DNA of 64,000 nucleotides from Ignavibacteria bacterium (GTDB lineage Bacteria; Bacteroidota; Ignavibacteria; Ignavibacteriales; Melioribacteraceae): NCBI GenBank assembly GCA_009773205.1, contig WPAE01000004.1, positions 62,001 to 126,000 of the forward strand, read 5' to 3'. Shown piece by piece: positions 44,826 to 53,364 of this stretch (position 1 is its first letter; each line of letters starts with the position of its first letter). The notes under the pieces were generated by a model. It saw only the letters and a program-made list of their open reading frames with translations, ran no database searches and was not told where the DNA came from. The position numbers and the translations under genes were made by a program.

Positions 44826-45845
44826 TTATCTGCTAACAGCATCAAGAAGCATTGTGTTCTTAAATATTCTATAACGCTGCTTGCCGGTAGACTCGGTAAT
44901 AATTTTTTCTTCGAGAAGCTTGGTAATAATAATGCTTGCCGTTTGCTTGGAAAGTACAAGAGATGCTGTAAGCATTTGAATTGTAAATGCTGGCTTCGTT
45001 TTTATGTACTCAATTACTTTTAGCAACGCTGGCGCAGCAAAAGTGTTTTTTATAGATGCGGAAACTGTTTCTCTGTAAAACGAGTTAATCTTTTCTAAAA
45101 GCGCAATTGAGTTTTTAGTTGCTTGAAGAAAAGCCTCTAGCGCAAACTTTATCCAACTGTTCCAATTTGCGTTGATGGCTATATCATGCAATTTATCAAA
45201 GTACTCTATTTTCCTTTCTAAAAGGGCTCTAGATAGTAGCAATATCGGTTTAGTAAGTTTTCTTTTCCAAACAAAGTGAAGCTGCGTTAAAGCTCTTCCA
45301 GCAATTCCATTGTGCGAGCCGAAAGGATGAATTAATTCAAACTGCGCGTGTATGATTGCCGCATTTATAAACGTGTGATAAGAAACATCGCTCATCAAGT
45401 AACTTTCTAAGTTATTCATCAACTCGCTTACATTTTGTGGAAGAATAATTTTGCCGGGTGTTTCGCTTAAAACATTGTCTTCTCTAAAAATTCCAGCCGA
45501 ATCTTTTTCATTTGTTAAAATTTCTTGATGAAGCGTTTTTATTAGCCTGTTAGGATTAACGTCTTTGAAAATTTTTAATGCTGTTTCAAGCGAAGTTACT
45601 TGTCGTTGGATTTCAGTATAGTCTTTTTTACTTAAAAAGAATTGCTCAAAATTAATTGTAGGAGAGTTATCTATATTAAAGCTGTTTATTGCCTCGATAG
45701 TTTTAAGAAGAGTGCAATAATCTTCTGGTAGAAACTTTGTTAGAATATCTAACTGGGCAAGCGATTTCTCAAGTTCTGAGATTAAGAACAAAGTCTCAGA
45801 ATCAATTTTAAGCTTAGTTTTAGTTGGAAGAACGGCTAAATTCAT
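44826..45845 (-). CDS. Fic-family protein with altered active-site motif and C-terminal winged helix
   Basis: 339 residues. An N-terminal Fic_N-like helical region is followed by the Fic core with HPFGSHNGIAGRALTQL (about 178-194). The canonical motif is HPFx(D/E)GNGRxxR; here the metal-binding acid is Ser, the first Gly is His and the phosphate-binding Arg after NG is Ile, while His, Asn and the last Arg remain. AMP transfer may be lost or changed. The C-terminus is a winged helix (PALLKVIEYIKTKPAFTIQMLTASLVLSKQTASIIITKLLEEKIITE), as in Fic proteins that bind DNA. No inhibitory (S/T)xxxE(G/N) motif was recognised. Single gene. Confidence 0.87.
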   Translation of the reverse strand: MNLAVLPTKTKLKIDSETLFLISELEKSLAQLDILTKFLPEDYCTLLKTIEAINSFNIDNSPTINFEQFFLSKKDYTEIQRQVTSLETALKIFKDVNPNRLIKTLHQEILTNEKDSAGIFREDNVLSETPGKIILPQNVSELMNNLESYLMSDVSYHTFINAAIIHAQFELIHPFGSHNGIAGRALTQLHFVWKRKLTKPILLLSRALLERKIEYFDKLHDIAINANWNSWIKFALEAFLQATKNSIALLEKINSFYRETVSASIKNTFAAPALLKVIEYIKTKPAFTIQMLTASLVLSKQTASIIITKLLEEKIITESTGKQRYRIFKNTMLLDAVSR

Positions 45846-45945
45846 TTTAAGACAACAATATTTGCCTTAAGATAATAATTAAAAATCATAAGTCAAATAA
45901 AATAATATTCATTCTTGATTTCGATTTTAAGACCATAGTTTTTGT

Positions 45946-47547
45946 CTATTTAACAAACTGAGCCGCATAAAATTTTGGTGATAAACTTTCTTTTGTAGCT
46001 TTTGTTATTAAATCTTTCCAGTGGAGTGAAGAACCAAATGCAAAGAATTCGTTTATCAAATAATTTCCAACGTTCTTGTTTCCCGTAAAACTTTCTGAAT
46101 TTTGTGTTTCTAAAAGAGAACTATTGATACGGTTTAACAGCTGAGAAGCTAAAAGCTCACCGAGCATATAATTATGGTAGTAAGCCGGGTACAACGCCAC
46201 ATGAATTTTGGAAGCCCAATCTGCTTTGTTTCTTCCTTCCGGTTTTTTCAAACCTTGATATTTCTCTACCAAGTTCCACCAAGCAGCATTTAAGTCTTGT
46301 TCTGGATTTTCATACATCGTCTTTTCAAAACTATACATCACTTGAACCCAGCGGGAAAAAACTAATTGCTCGAGTCTAAGTAAGTTGTAACAAGCAACAG
46401 AAATTTTATTTGCCTCTTCTTGGCTGATTCCAATAATATCTTTTAACCAAACGGGATTTGAAGCGAATCTTCCGAACAGCATAGCAATTGCTTCTGTAGC
46501 AAATGTATGAGCCGGTTCGCGCAAACTCCAAGGCAACTTTTGGTTTATAAATTTATCATACGCTGCGTGCCCATACTCATGCAGCATTGTGCTCATCCAT
46601 CTCTGGCTGGGTTTTATATTACAGACAACCCTTATATCACCGCTCTTGTCAATATCAGTGCAGTAAGCGTGCTGATATTTTCCTTCTTTTTCGTAAAGGT
46701 CGCTATTGGAGATTAGGTCGTCAATGTTAAGACCGATTCCATCGAAGTATTGTTTGGTTACTTCTTCAATGTTAATTTCTTTGAAGTATGAATCCAGATC
46801 CGCATTGTAAATCTTTGGTCCATGCTGAAAAAATTTATCTTGATAATGCCACGGCATTAATTGATGAACTTCAACAGAATACTTTTTACTCAGATAAGAA
46901 TCAATTTCACTTTTTAGTTTGAAGAAAGCATCGCATGTTAGTTTATCTAACTCATCAAAAAGTTTTTCTATTTCATCGGGGGATTGCTCGCTTAGTTCTA
47001 AACTCATAGAATGATAATTTTTATAACCTATCTGCTTTGCCGCTACGTTTCTCATCTTTACGAGCGCAAGAACATCTTTAGAAACTACTTCACCAATTTC
47101 TTTTGAAGCGTTCCAAACGGTTTCTAATTCTTTTGAGTCTGTTGATTCAATTAGAACTACATCTATTTCGTTATCGGTTAGTTTCTTTCCATTAATTTCT
47201 GCACGGTGAGTAGCAAATGTTTCTTCAACCTTTGTTGATAGCGAAATTATTTGCCCGAGCAGTTTTTCATCAAACTGATTTGCCGCATATGAATTATAGA
47301 TTAATTCTAATTGTCTGCTATGTAAAGAATCTTTCACTTCACCCGATTGGCGGATCTGTTTTAGTATTTCAAAATCATCTTTGTTAGTATATATTTTGCT
47401 GAGTTCAAGCTGCAGTTCGCTGCACTTTTGGTAATCTTCCGGCTTTCCGCTGATAGACGCATCGAAATATGAAAGTGCAGTTTGCCTGCTTAACTCAACT
47501 ACTTTTGATTCATACTTTTGTAAAAAGATTTCAAACGAAATACTCAT
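45946..47547 (-). CDS. Gluzincin zinc metallopeptidase, M2/M3-like
   Basis: About 533 residues from the ATG at 47547 (AAGGA 5 nt upstream; a GTG at 47550 is too close). The zinc motif is MLHEYGHAAYD (HExxH, near residue 322), with the third ligand probably Glu in FATEAIAMLFGR about 25 residues later. The long helical N-terminal half (TLSTKVEETFATHRAEINGKKL, RNVAAKQIGYKNYHSMSLEL) matches peptidyl-dipeptidase or oligoendopeptidase folds. No signal peptide, so it is probably cytoplasmic and trims peptides. M2 versus M3 cannot be decided by eye. Confidence 0.88.
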   Translation of the reverse strand: MSISFEIFLQKYESKVVELSRQTALSYFDASISGKPEDYQKCSELQLELSKIYTNKDDFEILKQIRQSGEVKDSLHSRQLELIYNSYAANQFDEKLLGQIISLSTKVEETFATHRAEINGKKLTDNEIDVVLIESTDSKELETVWNASKEIGEVVSKDVLALVKMRNVAAKQIGYKNYHSMSLELSEQSPDEIEKLFDELDKLTCDAFFKLKSEIDSYLSKKYSVEVHQLMPWHYQDKFFQHGPKIYNADLDSYFKEINIEEVTKQYFDGIGLNIDDLISNSDLYEKEGKYQHAYCTDIDKSGDIRVVCNIKPSQRWMSTMLHEYGHAAYDKFINQKLPWSLREPAHTFATEAIAMLFGRFASNPVWLKDIIGISQEEANKISVACYNLLRLEQLVFSRWVQVMYSFEKTMYENPEQDLNAAWWNLVEKYQGLKKPEGRNKADWASKIHVALYPAYYHNYMLGELLASQLLNRINSSLLETQNSESFTGNKNVGNYLINEFFAFGSSLHWKDLITKATKESLSPKFYAAQFVK

Positions 47548-47563
47548 CACAATCCTTTTTGGG

Positions 47564-47926
47564 TTAGCTTAATAAATCATCATCTCTGTAAAGCAAAAGA
47601 ATAGAGCTTTGCGGAACGATTACCATTTTTTGTTTTTCGATTTCAACTTCAACCGCATCTTTGCGTAAGAATACAGCAAAATCGCCCTCTTTACTTTGAA
47701 GCGGAATATATTTTATAGGTTTCTTTTCGCGCCATAGTTCATCGTCATCGGCTGGTAAACCAACCGGATAGCCCGGACCGGCTTTTATTACATATCCGCC
47801 TTGAACTTTTTCTTTTTCATAAACTCCGGGAGGAAGATAAAGTCCAGAATTTGTCTTTGCAGTATTTTCTTCTGGTCTAATTAAAACTCTGTCACCTATA
47901 ATAATAATTTTTTCCGTGTTGATCAT
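47564..47926 (-). CDS. GroES-like co-chaperonin family protein, stand-alone
   Basis: About 120 residues from the ATG at 47926; an in-frame ATG at 47998 would add 24 residues not like GroES. The core reads IIIIGDRVLIRPEENTAKTNSGLYLPPGVYEKEKVQGGYVIKAGPG and ends DAVEVEIEKQKMVIVPQSSILLLYRDD, the Cpn10 fold. It is longer than GroES because of an insert (YPVGLPADDDELWREKKPIKYIPLQSKEGD). No groEL neighbour and no CIRCE element nearby, so it is probably not the main co-chaperonin. Upstream of the zinc peptidase (13-17 bp) on the same strand. Confidence 0.85.
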   Translation of the reverse strand: MINTEKIIIIGDRVLIRPEENTAKTNSGLYLPPGVYEKEKVQGGYVIKAGPGYPVGLPADDDELWREKKPIKYIPLQSKEGDFAVFLRKDAVEVEIEKQKMVIVPQSSILLLYRDDDLLS

Positions 47927-48026
47927 TTTGTTTCCATTTGTTAATTCAAAAATATTAAACGCTAAATCAATTTGTTGGTGATTTATCTTTCTCAACATTA
48001 TTTTTGATAAAAAAGTTTGGAGTTAT

Positions 48027-48623
48027 ATGAGCGAGTTTTGGAATGAGCGTTTTGGCAAAGAAGAATTTCTTTATGGAAAAGAGCCAAATGTTTTCTTGAA
48101 ACAAGAATTAGAAAATTTAAAACCTGGAAAAATTTTGTTTCCTGCAGAAGGCGAAGGAAGAAACGCTGTTTATGCGGCAACATTGGGCTGGGATGTTGAT
48201 GCACTCGATTCCAGCGAAGCAGCAAAAGTAAAGGCTGAAAAACTTGCCGAAGAGAAAGAGGTAAAAATTAATTATGCTCTGGTCAATCTTAAGTTTCATA
48301 AATTTCAAAAAGAGAAGTATGATGCAGTGGCAATAATATATTTTCATTTGCCGTCGGATTGCCGCAACGATGTTTACAAAGAAGCAATTGGCGCATTAAA
48401 ACCCGGCGGAAAATTAATATTGGAATTGTTTGATAAAGAGCAATTCAAAGTTCCTTATGCCGGACCGAAAGATGAAGATCTTTTATACTCGCTCGAAGAC
48501 GCGGTTAGCGATTTTATTGATCTGGAGTTTGAAAAACTTGCCAAAGAAACAATCCAAATGGATGAAGGAAACGGACACCAAGGAGTTGGTTATGTTATCC
48601 GGTTTGTAGGGGTAAAAATCTAA
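48027..48623 (+). CDS. Class I SAM-dependent methyltransferase
   Basis: 198 residues. The start FWNERFGKEEFLYGKEPNVFL resembles TehB/thiopurine-like methyltransferases. The SAM-binding motif is ILFPAEGEGRNAVYAATLGWDVDALDSSEAA, with Asp-x-Ser as the ribose-binding acid. Later motifs are YDAVAIIYFHLPS and ALKPGGKLILELFD. Substrate unknown. It is divergent from the GroES-like gene with about 100 bp between. Confidence 0.87.
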   Translation: MSEFWNERFGKEEFLYGKEPNVFLKQELENLKPGKILFPAEGEGRNAVYAATLGWDVDALDSSEAAKVKAEKLAEEKEVKINYALVNLKFHKFQKEKYDAVAIIYFHLPSDCRNDVYKEAIGALKPGGKLILELFDKEQFKVPYAGPKDEDLLYSLEDAVSDFIDLEFEKLAKETIQMDEGNGHQGVGYVIRFVGVKI

Positions 48624-48677
48624 TCCTCCAATTTTTGCCCAAAACAGAACAATTATCTTTTTTGCGGAAACTATTTC

Positions 48678-48713
48678 TTGACAAAACGAGTTTCTGTAAC
48701 GTATATTGGAAAC
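48678..48713 (+). promoter_or_regulatory. Promoter and TetR-type operator of the efflux operon
   Basis: TTGACA (48678-48683) and TATATT (48702-48707) with an 18-bp spacer form a sigma-70-like promoter. GTTTC (48690-48694) and GAAAC (48709-48713) form an inverted repeat across the -10 box; TTGGAAAC (48706-48713) is shared with the operator at 1752-1787. It lies 30 bp before the TetR start. Confidence 0.65.
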
Positions 48714-48742
48714 CAGAAAAACTAAAATAGTTTACTGAGAGC

Positions 48743-49351
48743 ATGAAAGAAAAAGAAAAGTTATTAGATGGAAGCCAAGAAATACTTTTTACTTCGGGTT
48801 TCTACAAAACAACAATGGATGATATTGCCTCATCGCTTAAGATGAGTAAGAAAACTATCTATAAATACTTTCCTTCAAAAAGTGACTTGGTAATGGCGGT
48901 TGCAAATCACTTTACGAAAAAAATGGAAAGGAAAATTATTCCCATAATAGAAAGTGATAAAAATGCAGTTGAAAAGCTTTCGGAACTGATTGCGCTGCTG
49001 AGCAAAACTGCGGGAAAGATTGGAGATAGATTATTAGGAGAACTTAGAAGTAATTATCCCGAAGTCTGGAAACACGTGGATGGTTTTAGAACAGAAATGA
49101 TGTATGGAAACATTACCAAAGTTTATGAGCAAGGAAAAGCCGAAGGATTGTTTCTTGATTATCCAACACCAATAGTTATGAACATTTTTGTTAATGCGGT
49201 TAGAACAACAGTAAATCCGGAGTTTATTATAAACAACAATTTCTCCGTCGTAGTTGCCGCGCAGACTACATTCAAAATTATTATTGGCGGAGTTCTTACA
49301 GAAAAAGGAAAAAAAATTTTTGATAAATCTTTTAACAAAGAAGCGATATGA
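48743..49351 (+). CDS. TetR/AcrR-family regulator of the efflux operon
   Basis: 202 residues. The helix-turn-helix is TSGFYKTTMDDIASSLKMSKKTIYKYFPSKSDLVMAV. The ligand domain contains LLGELRSNYPEVWKHVDGFRTEMM, similar in position to MVHDLMKSHPAIWCDIEEFRS of the regulator at 1092, so the two are paralogues. Its stop overlaps the tolC start (ATGA). As the first gene of the operon it likely represses its own promoter. Confidence 0.92.
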   Translation: MKEKEKLLDGSQEILFTSGFYKTTMDDIASSLKMSKKTIYKYFPSKSDLVMAVANHFTKKMERKIIPIIESDKNAVEKLSELIALLSKTAGKIGDRLLGELRSNYPEVWKHVDGFRTEMMYGNITKVYEQGKAEGLFLDYPTPIVMNIFVNAVRTTVNPEFIINNNFSVVVAAQTTFKIIIGGVLTEKGKKIFDKSFNKEAI

Positions 49352-50607
49352 AAACTGCAAAGTATTTATTAATAGTCTATTTGTTTGCCGGTGCTGTTTA
49401 TGCTCAAACAAAATTAACACTTAACGAATGTTACGAAAAAGCACGCGCTAACTTTCCGTTGATTAAACAGAAAGAATATATTGCTCAAAGCAAAGAATAT
49501 AGTGTGAACAATATTTGGCGCGGTTATCTTCCTCAAATAACAATTAGCGGACAGGCAGCATATCAATCCGATGTAACAAGTTTGCCAATAGCTTTGCCGG
49601 GAAATAAGATAGAATCTGTAACTAAAGATCAATACAAAGCTGTTGCAGATGTAACACAAGTTTTATACGATGGCGGAGTTATGAGTTCGCAGTCAAACCT
49701 GCAAAAAGCCGCCGCCGAAGTAGATGAGCAAAAAATTGAAGTTGAGCTGTTGAAAGTGAAAGACAGAATAAATCAGCTTTACTTTGGAATTATACTGTTT
49801 GAGGAGCAGCTTGTTCAAACCGAACTGCTTAAAAAAGATTTGCAAGGAAGTTTAGATAAACTAAATGCTGCTTTTGCAAATGGAACCGCAACAAAACCAA
49901 ATGTTGATCTACTTAAAGCTGAATATTTGAAAACCGATCAGCGAGAGATTGAAATAAAATCATCCAGAAAAGCTTTTGTGGAAATGCTTGGTTTGTTTCT
50001 TAATCAATCATTGAACGAGTATGTTCTTTTGGAGAGAGTAAATTCCACAGAAATTTTCTCATCAGAAATAAGCAGACCTGAATTAAAACTCTATTCATCA
50101 CAAGGAAAAATGATTGATGAACAAAAGGAATTAGTTACGGCAAAGATTCTTCCAAAAGCAAGTTTGTTTTTCCAAGGCGGATATGGAAAGCCAACTCTCA
50201 ATATGCTAAAAAACAATTTCGATTGGTTTTACATAGCTGGCGCTAAGCTAAGCTGGTCGCCATCAAGTTTATATACGCTTGGAAACGAAAACGAAATAAT
50301 AGAGCTGAACAAAAAATCTGTTGAAGCTCAGAAAGAAACTTTCTTGCTAAACACAAAGGCAGGACTAAAGCAGCAAGCGGCAGAGATTGAAAAACTAAAA
50401 GCACTAATCAAAGTTGATAAGGAAATAATTGAGATTCGCGAGAGTGTTAAGCTCTCTGCCAAAGCTCAATTAGAAAACGGAGTAGTTACTTTAAACGATT
50501 TTATTCGTGAGCTGAACGCTGAAGATCAGGCAAAACAAAACCTGGCAATTCATCAAACACAATTGATGCTTGCAGAGCAATCTTACAAAACTACTATAGG
50601 CAACTAA
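49348..50607 (+). CDS. TolC-family outer-membrane efflux protein
   Basis: 419 residues. A signal peptide (AKYLLIVYLFAGAVYA, then QTK) precedes two TolC repeats with LTLNECYEKARANFPLIKQKEY, RGYLPQITISGQAAYQSDV and later long coiled helices (AGLKQQAAEIEKLKALIKVDKEIIEIRES). It would be the outer-membrane duct of this tripartite exporter. Translation is coupled to the TetR gene by a 4-bp overlap; the fusion-protein gene follows in 25 bp. Confidence 0.92.
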   Translation: MKTAKYLLIVYLFAGAVYAQTKLTLNECYEKARANFPLIKQKEYIAQSKEYSVNNIWRGYLPQITISGQAAYQSDVTSLPIALPGNKIESVTKDQYKAVADVTQVLYDGGVMSSQSNLQKAAAEVDEQKIEVELLKVKDRINQLYFGIILFEEQLVQTELLKKDLQGSLDKLNAAFANGTATKPNVDLLKAEYLKTDQREIEIKSSRKAFVEMLGLFLNQSLNEYVLLERVNSTEIFSSEISRPELKLYSSQGKMIDEQKELVTAKILPKASLFFQGGYGKPTLNMLKNNFDWFYIAGAKLSWSPSSLYTLGNENEIIELNKKSVEAQKETFLLNTKAGLKQQAAEIEKLKALIKVDKEIIEIRESVKLSAKAQLENGVVTLNDFIRELNAEDQAKQNLAIHQTQLMLAEQSYKTTIGN

Positions 50608-50632
50608 TTTATAATTAATAATAGATAAGAAA

Positions 50633-51535
50633 ATGAAATCATTATTTATCAAAATCGGTTTAGTTGTTTTGCTGGCGGCAGTGTTAATTGGCTGCGGAAA
50701 TGGCATCGGAAAATTTGACGCAACCGGAACTTTTGAATCAGAGGAAATTATAGTTTCTTCCGAGGCAACAGGAAAATTAGTAAAGCTTAATCTCAATGAA
50801 GGCTCGCAATTAAAACAAAATGAAATTGTAGCCCTTGTGGACACAGTTCAACTTTACTTAAAAAAAAAACAACTTGAAGCTTCCGTTAAAGCTGTTCTTA
50901 GCAAACAGCCGGACGTTAACATTCAGCTTGCGGCTGTCAAAAAACAAATTGAAACTGCCGAAACAGAAAAGCGCAGAATTGAAAACCTAGTTAAAGCAAA
51001 CGCCGCAACAACAAAACAGCTTGATGATATTGACTCGCAGCTTGAAGTTTTGAACAAACAATATGATGCTGCAAAATCCAATTTAACAATTACAAAAACT
51101 GGTTTGCAAAACGAAGCGCTTCCTTTGCTAGCACAAATTGAGCAGATTCAAGATCAGATAAACAGAAGTGTTGTTAAAAATCCAATTGCCGGAACTGTTT
51201 TAACATGCTACACAAAACAAAATGAAATTGCCGCAACAGGAAAAGCGCTTTACAAGATTGCCGATTTATCAGAAATGACTTTACGCGCATATATCAACGG
51301 CGATCAGCTTGGCGAAGTAAAGCTCGGTCAAAAAGTGAAAGTGTTTGTTGATAAAGGAAATGGCGAACAAAAAGAAATGAGCGGAGAAATTTACTGGATT
51401 GCTTCTAAAGCAGAGTTTACTCCAAAGACAATTCAAACAAAAGATGAACGCGCAAATCTTGTATATGCAATTAAAGTTAAAGTTACTAATGACGGTTATC
51501 TAAAAATCGGAATGTATGGAGAAGTGAAATTCTAA
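50633..51535 (+). CDS. HlyD/YbhG-like membrane-fusion lipoprotein
   Basis: 300 residues. The N-terminus ends in a lipobox LIGC (Cys21), so it is lipid anchored. The lipoyl half-motifs IIVSSEATGKLVKLNLNEGSQLKQNEIVALVD and NPIAGTVLTCYTKQNEIAATGKALYKIAD flank a coiled-coil hairpin (TAETEKRRIENLVKANAATTKQLDDIDSQLEVLNKQYD). A beta-barrel domain follows. It bridges the inner-membrane ABC pump and TolC. Its place between tolC and ABC genes fits a YbhG-type exporter. Confidence 0.92.
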   Translation: MKSLFIKIGLVVLLAAVLIGCGNGIGKFDATGTFESEEIIVSSEATGKLVKLNLNEGSQLKQNEIVALVDTVQLYLKKKQLEASVKAVLSKQPDVNIQLAAVKKQIETAETEKRRIENLVKANAATTKQLDDIDSQLEVLNKQYDAAKSNLTITKTGLQNEALPLLAQIEQIQDQINRSVVKNPIAGTVLTCYTKQNEIAATGKALYKIADLSEMTLRAYINGDQLGEVKLGQKVKVFVDKGNGEQKEMSGEIYWIASKAEFTPKTIQTKDERANLVYAIKVKVTNDGYLKIGMYGEVKF

Positions 51536-51539
51536 TCTT

Positions 51540-51612
51540 AGCGCCTTGTCGGCAGACAGGTCTTTGCGAGAGAAAAGTTTCTCGCAGAGTCGCGCAAGAA
51601 CGCAAAGTAAAA
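51540..51612. repeat. CAAAG-type intergenic repeat between fusion and ABC genes
   Basis: The 81-bp gap holds CTTTGCGAGA and TTCTCGCAGAG arms, then CGCGCAAGAACGCAAAG. Similar CACNAAG-type repeats fill the next two gaps of the operon (52540-52605 and 53365-53425) and the interiors of MITE-like copies 1, 3 and 5. Confidence 0.5.
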
Positions 51613-51616
51613 TATT

Positions 51617-52531
51617 ATGAAAGCAGTTGAATTAAAAAATATTGTTAAAACATACGCTCTAAAAAAATCAAGCGTAACGGCTGTTGATGATGTTTCTTTC
51701 TCGGTTGAAGAAGGAGAAATCTTCGGCTTGATAGGTCCCGACGGCGCTGGGAAAACATCCATCTTTAGAATTCTTACAACACTTCTTCTTGCAGATAAAG
51801 GAAACGCAAAAGTTTTGTGCAACGATGTTGTAAAAGATTGGAAAACTATTCGCGATATAGTTGGCTACATGCCTGGAAGATTTTCGCTTTATCAAGATTT
51901 AACTGTTGAAGAGAACTTGGATTTCTTCGCAACAATCTTTAACACAACAATACAAGAGAATTATGATTTAGTTGCTGATATTTACAAACAACTCGAACCA
52001 TTCAAAACTCGCCGTGCAGGAAAACTAAGCGGCGGAATGAAACAAAAACTCGCTCTAAGCTGCGCGCTAATTCATAAACCAAAAATTTTGTTTCTGGATG
52101 AACCAACTACAGGCGTAGACCCTGTTTCACGAAAAGAATTTTGGGAAATTCTTAAGCGGTTAAAGAAGCAGGGAATTACAATTCTCGTTTCAACGCCTTA
52201 TATGGATGAAGCGAAACTTTGCGATAGAATTGCGCTGATGCAAAAAGGAAAGATAATGACGATTGATACACCGGAAGCAATTGTAAATCAGTTTGGTAAA
52301 AATCTTTATGCCGTTCATTCAGAGAGCATGTTCAAACTATTGAATGATCTTCGTTCGTTTACAAAAACAGAAAGCTGTTTTGCTTTTGGAGAGAATCACC
52401 ATCTAACATTAAAAGAAGAATGCACAACAGAATTAGAAAAATATCTTTTAGCAAGCGGACACAATAACGCAACAATAAAAAAACTTGAACCTGGAATTGA
52501 AGACTGCTTTATGCAGCTTATGAAAAAGTAA
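51617..52531 (+). CDS. ABC transporter ATPase 1 (YbhF N-half-like)
   Basis: 304 residues. Walker A GPDGAGKTS, GYMPGRFSLYQDLTVEENLDFFA after the Q-loop region, signature LSGGMKQKLA, Walker B ILFLDEPTTGVDP. The H-loop reads STPYMDEA: the switch histidine is proline. So this subunit's own ATP site should be weak, but its signature loop is good. The tail of about 85 residues is extra. It pairs with the next ATPase, whose defects are complementary. These two correspond to the fused halves of YbhF/RbbA-like exporters, here as separate genes. Confidence 0.92.
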   Translation: MKAVELKNIVKTYALKKSSVTAVDDVSFSVEEGEIFGLIGPDGAGKTSIFRILTTLLLADKGNAKVLCNDVVKDWKTIRDIVGYMPGRFSLYQDLTVEENLDFFATIFNTTIQENYDLVADIYKQLEPFKTRRAGKLSGGMKQKLALSCALIHKPKILFLDEPTTGVDPVSRKEFWEILKRLKKQGITILVSTPYMDEAKLCDRIALMQKGKIMTIDTPEAIVNQFGKNLYAVHSESMFKLLNDLRSFTKTESCFAFGENHHLTLKEECTTELEKYLLASGHNNATIKKLEPGIEDCFMQLMKK

Positions 52532-52539
52532 TTATTTGC

Positions 52540-52605
52540 TTAGTGCATTTGTGTCTTAGTGGCAGAAAAAGCTCCCCGCTACCAAGTCACCAAGGATCAA
52601 AGAAG
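52540..52605. repeat. CACNAAG-type repeat between ABC ATPase genes
   Basis: TTTGTGTCTTAGTGGC (52549-52564) and later ACCAAGTCACCAAGGATCAAAG are inverted and direct forms of a CACNAAG-periodic repeat. It replaces the usual short spacer and carries no ORF; an in-frame ATG at 52559 falls inside it and is not used as the gene start. Confidence 0.5.
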
Positions 52606-52612
52606 AAAAAAT

Positions 52613-53359
52613 ATGACTCAAAAAGAAATTGTAATAAAGACAAATAAGCTCACCAAGAAGTTTGGCGATTTCATTGCGGCAAATGAAATTACTTTCGAAG
52701 TCTACAAAGGAGAGATTTTCGGTTTTCTTGGCGCTAACGGCGCCGGAAAAACAACAGCGATGAAAATGCTGATTGGCATTTCCAAACCAAGTTACGGCTA
52801 CGCTCAAATTGCCGGTTACGATGTTTACAAAGAAACCGAGTTGATTAAGAAAAACATCGGCTACATGAGTCAAAAGTTTTCTTTGTATGAAGACTTAACA
52901 ATTAAAGAAAACATTCATCTCTTCGGCGGAATTTATGGCTTGAGCGAAGAACAGATAAAAACTAAAAGAGAAGCATTAATAGACAAGCTCGATTTGCATA
53001 GCCAAGCCGATAAACTAGTTGCTTCTCTGCCGCTTGGATGGAAACAGAAACTTGCATTCAGCATAGCAATAGTTCATAAGCCTAAAATTATTTTTCTTGA
53101 TGAACCGACCGGCGGCGTTGACCCGATTACACGTAGACAGTTTTGGGATATGATTTACGAAGCGGCAGCTAATGGAATTACAGTTTTTGTTACTACACAT
53201 TATATGGATGAAGCAGAATATTGTAACCGTGTATCAATTATGGTTGACGGAGTAATTCAAGCTATTGATTCCCCCGATGGATTGAAAAGAAAGTATAACG
53301 CGCAATCAATGGAAGAAGTTTTTTTAATGCTTGCACGAGGAGCTAAGCGCGGAGAATAA
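52613..53359 (+). CDS. ABC transporter ATPase 2 (YbhF C-half-like)
   Basis: 248 residues from the ATG at 52613; the earlier in-frame ATG (52559) lies in repeat sequence. Walker A is GANGAGKTT and Walker B IIFLDEPTGGVDP, with switch histidine present in TTHYMDEA. The signature is SLPLGWKQKLA instead of LSGGQ, as in the C-terminal half of YbhF. Thus its nucleotide site is intact but its signature is altered, the mirror image of ATPase 1. The heterodimer would have one consensus site: this Walker A/B/H with the LSGGM of the partner. Confidence 0.93.
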   Translation: MTQKEIVIKTNKLTKKFGDFIAANEITFEVYKGEIFGFLGANGAGKTTAMKMLIGISKPSYGYAQIAGYDVYKETELIKKNIGYMSQKFSLYEDLTIKENIHLFGGIYGLSEEQIKTKREALIDKLDLHSQADKLVASLPLGWKQKLAFSIAIVHKPKIIFLDEPTGGVDPITRRQFWDMIYEAAANGITVFVTTHYMDEAEYCNRVSIMVDGVIQAIDSPDGLKRKYNAQSMEEVFLMLARGAKRGE

Positions 53360-53364
53360 TTTTA

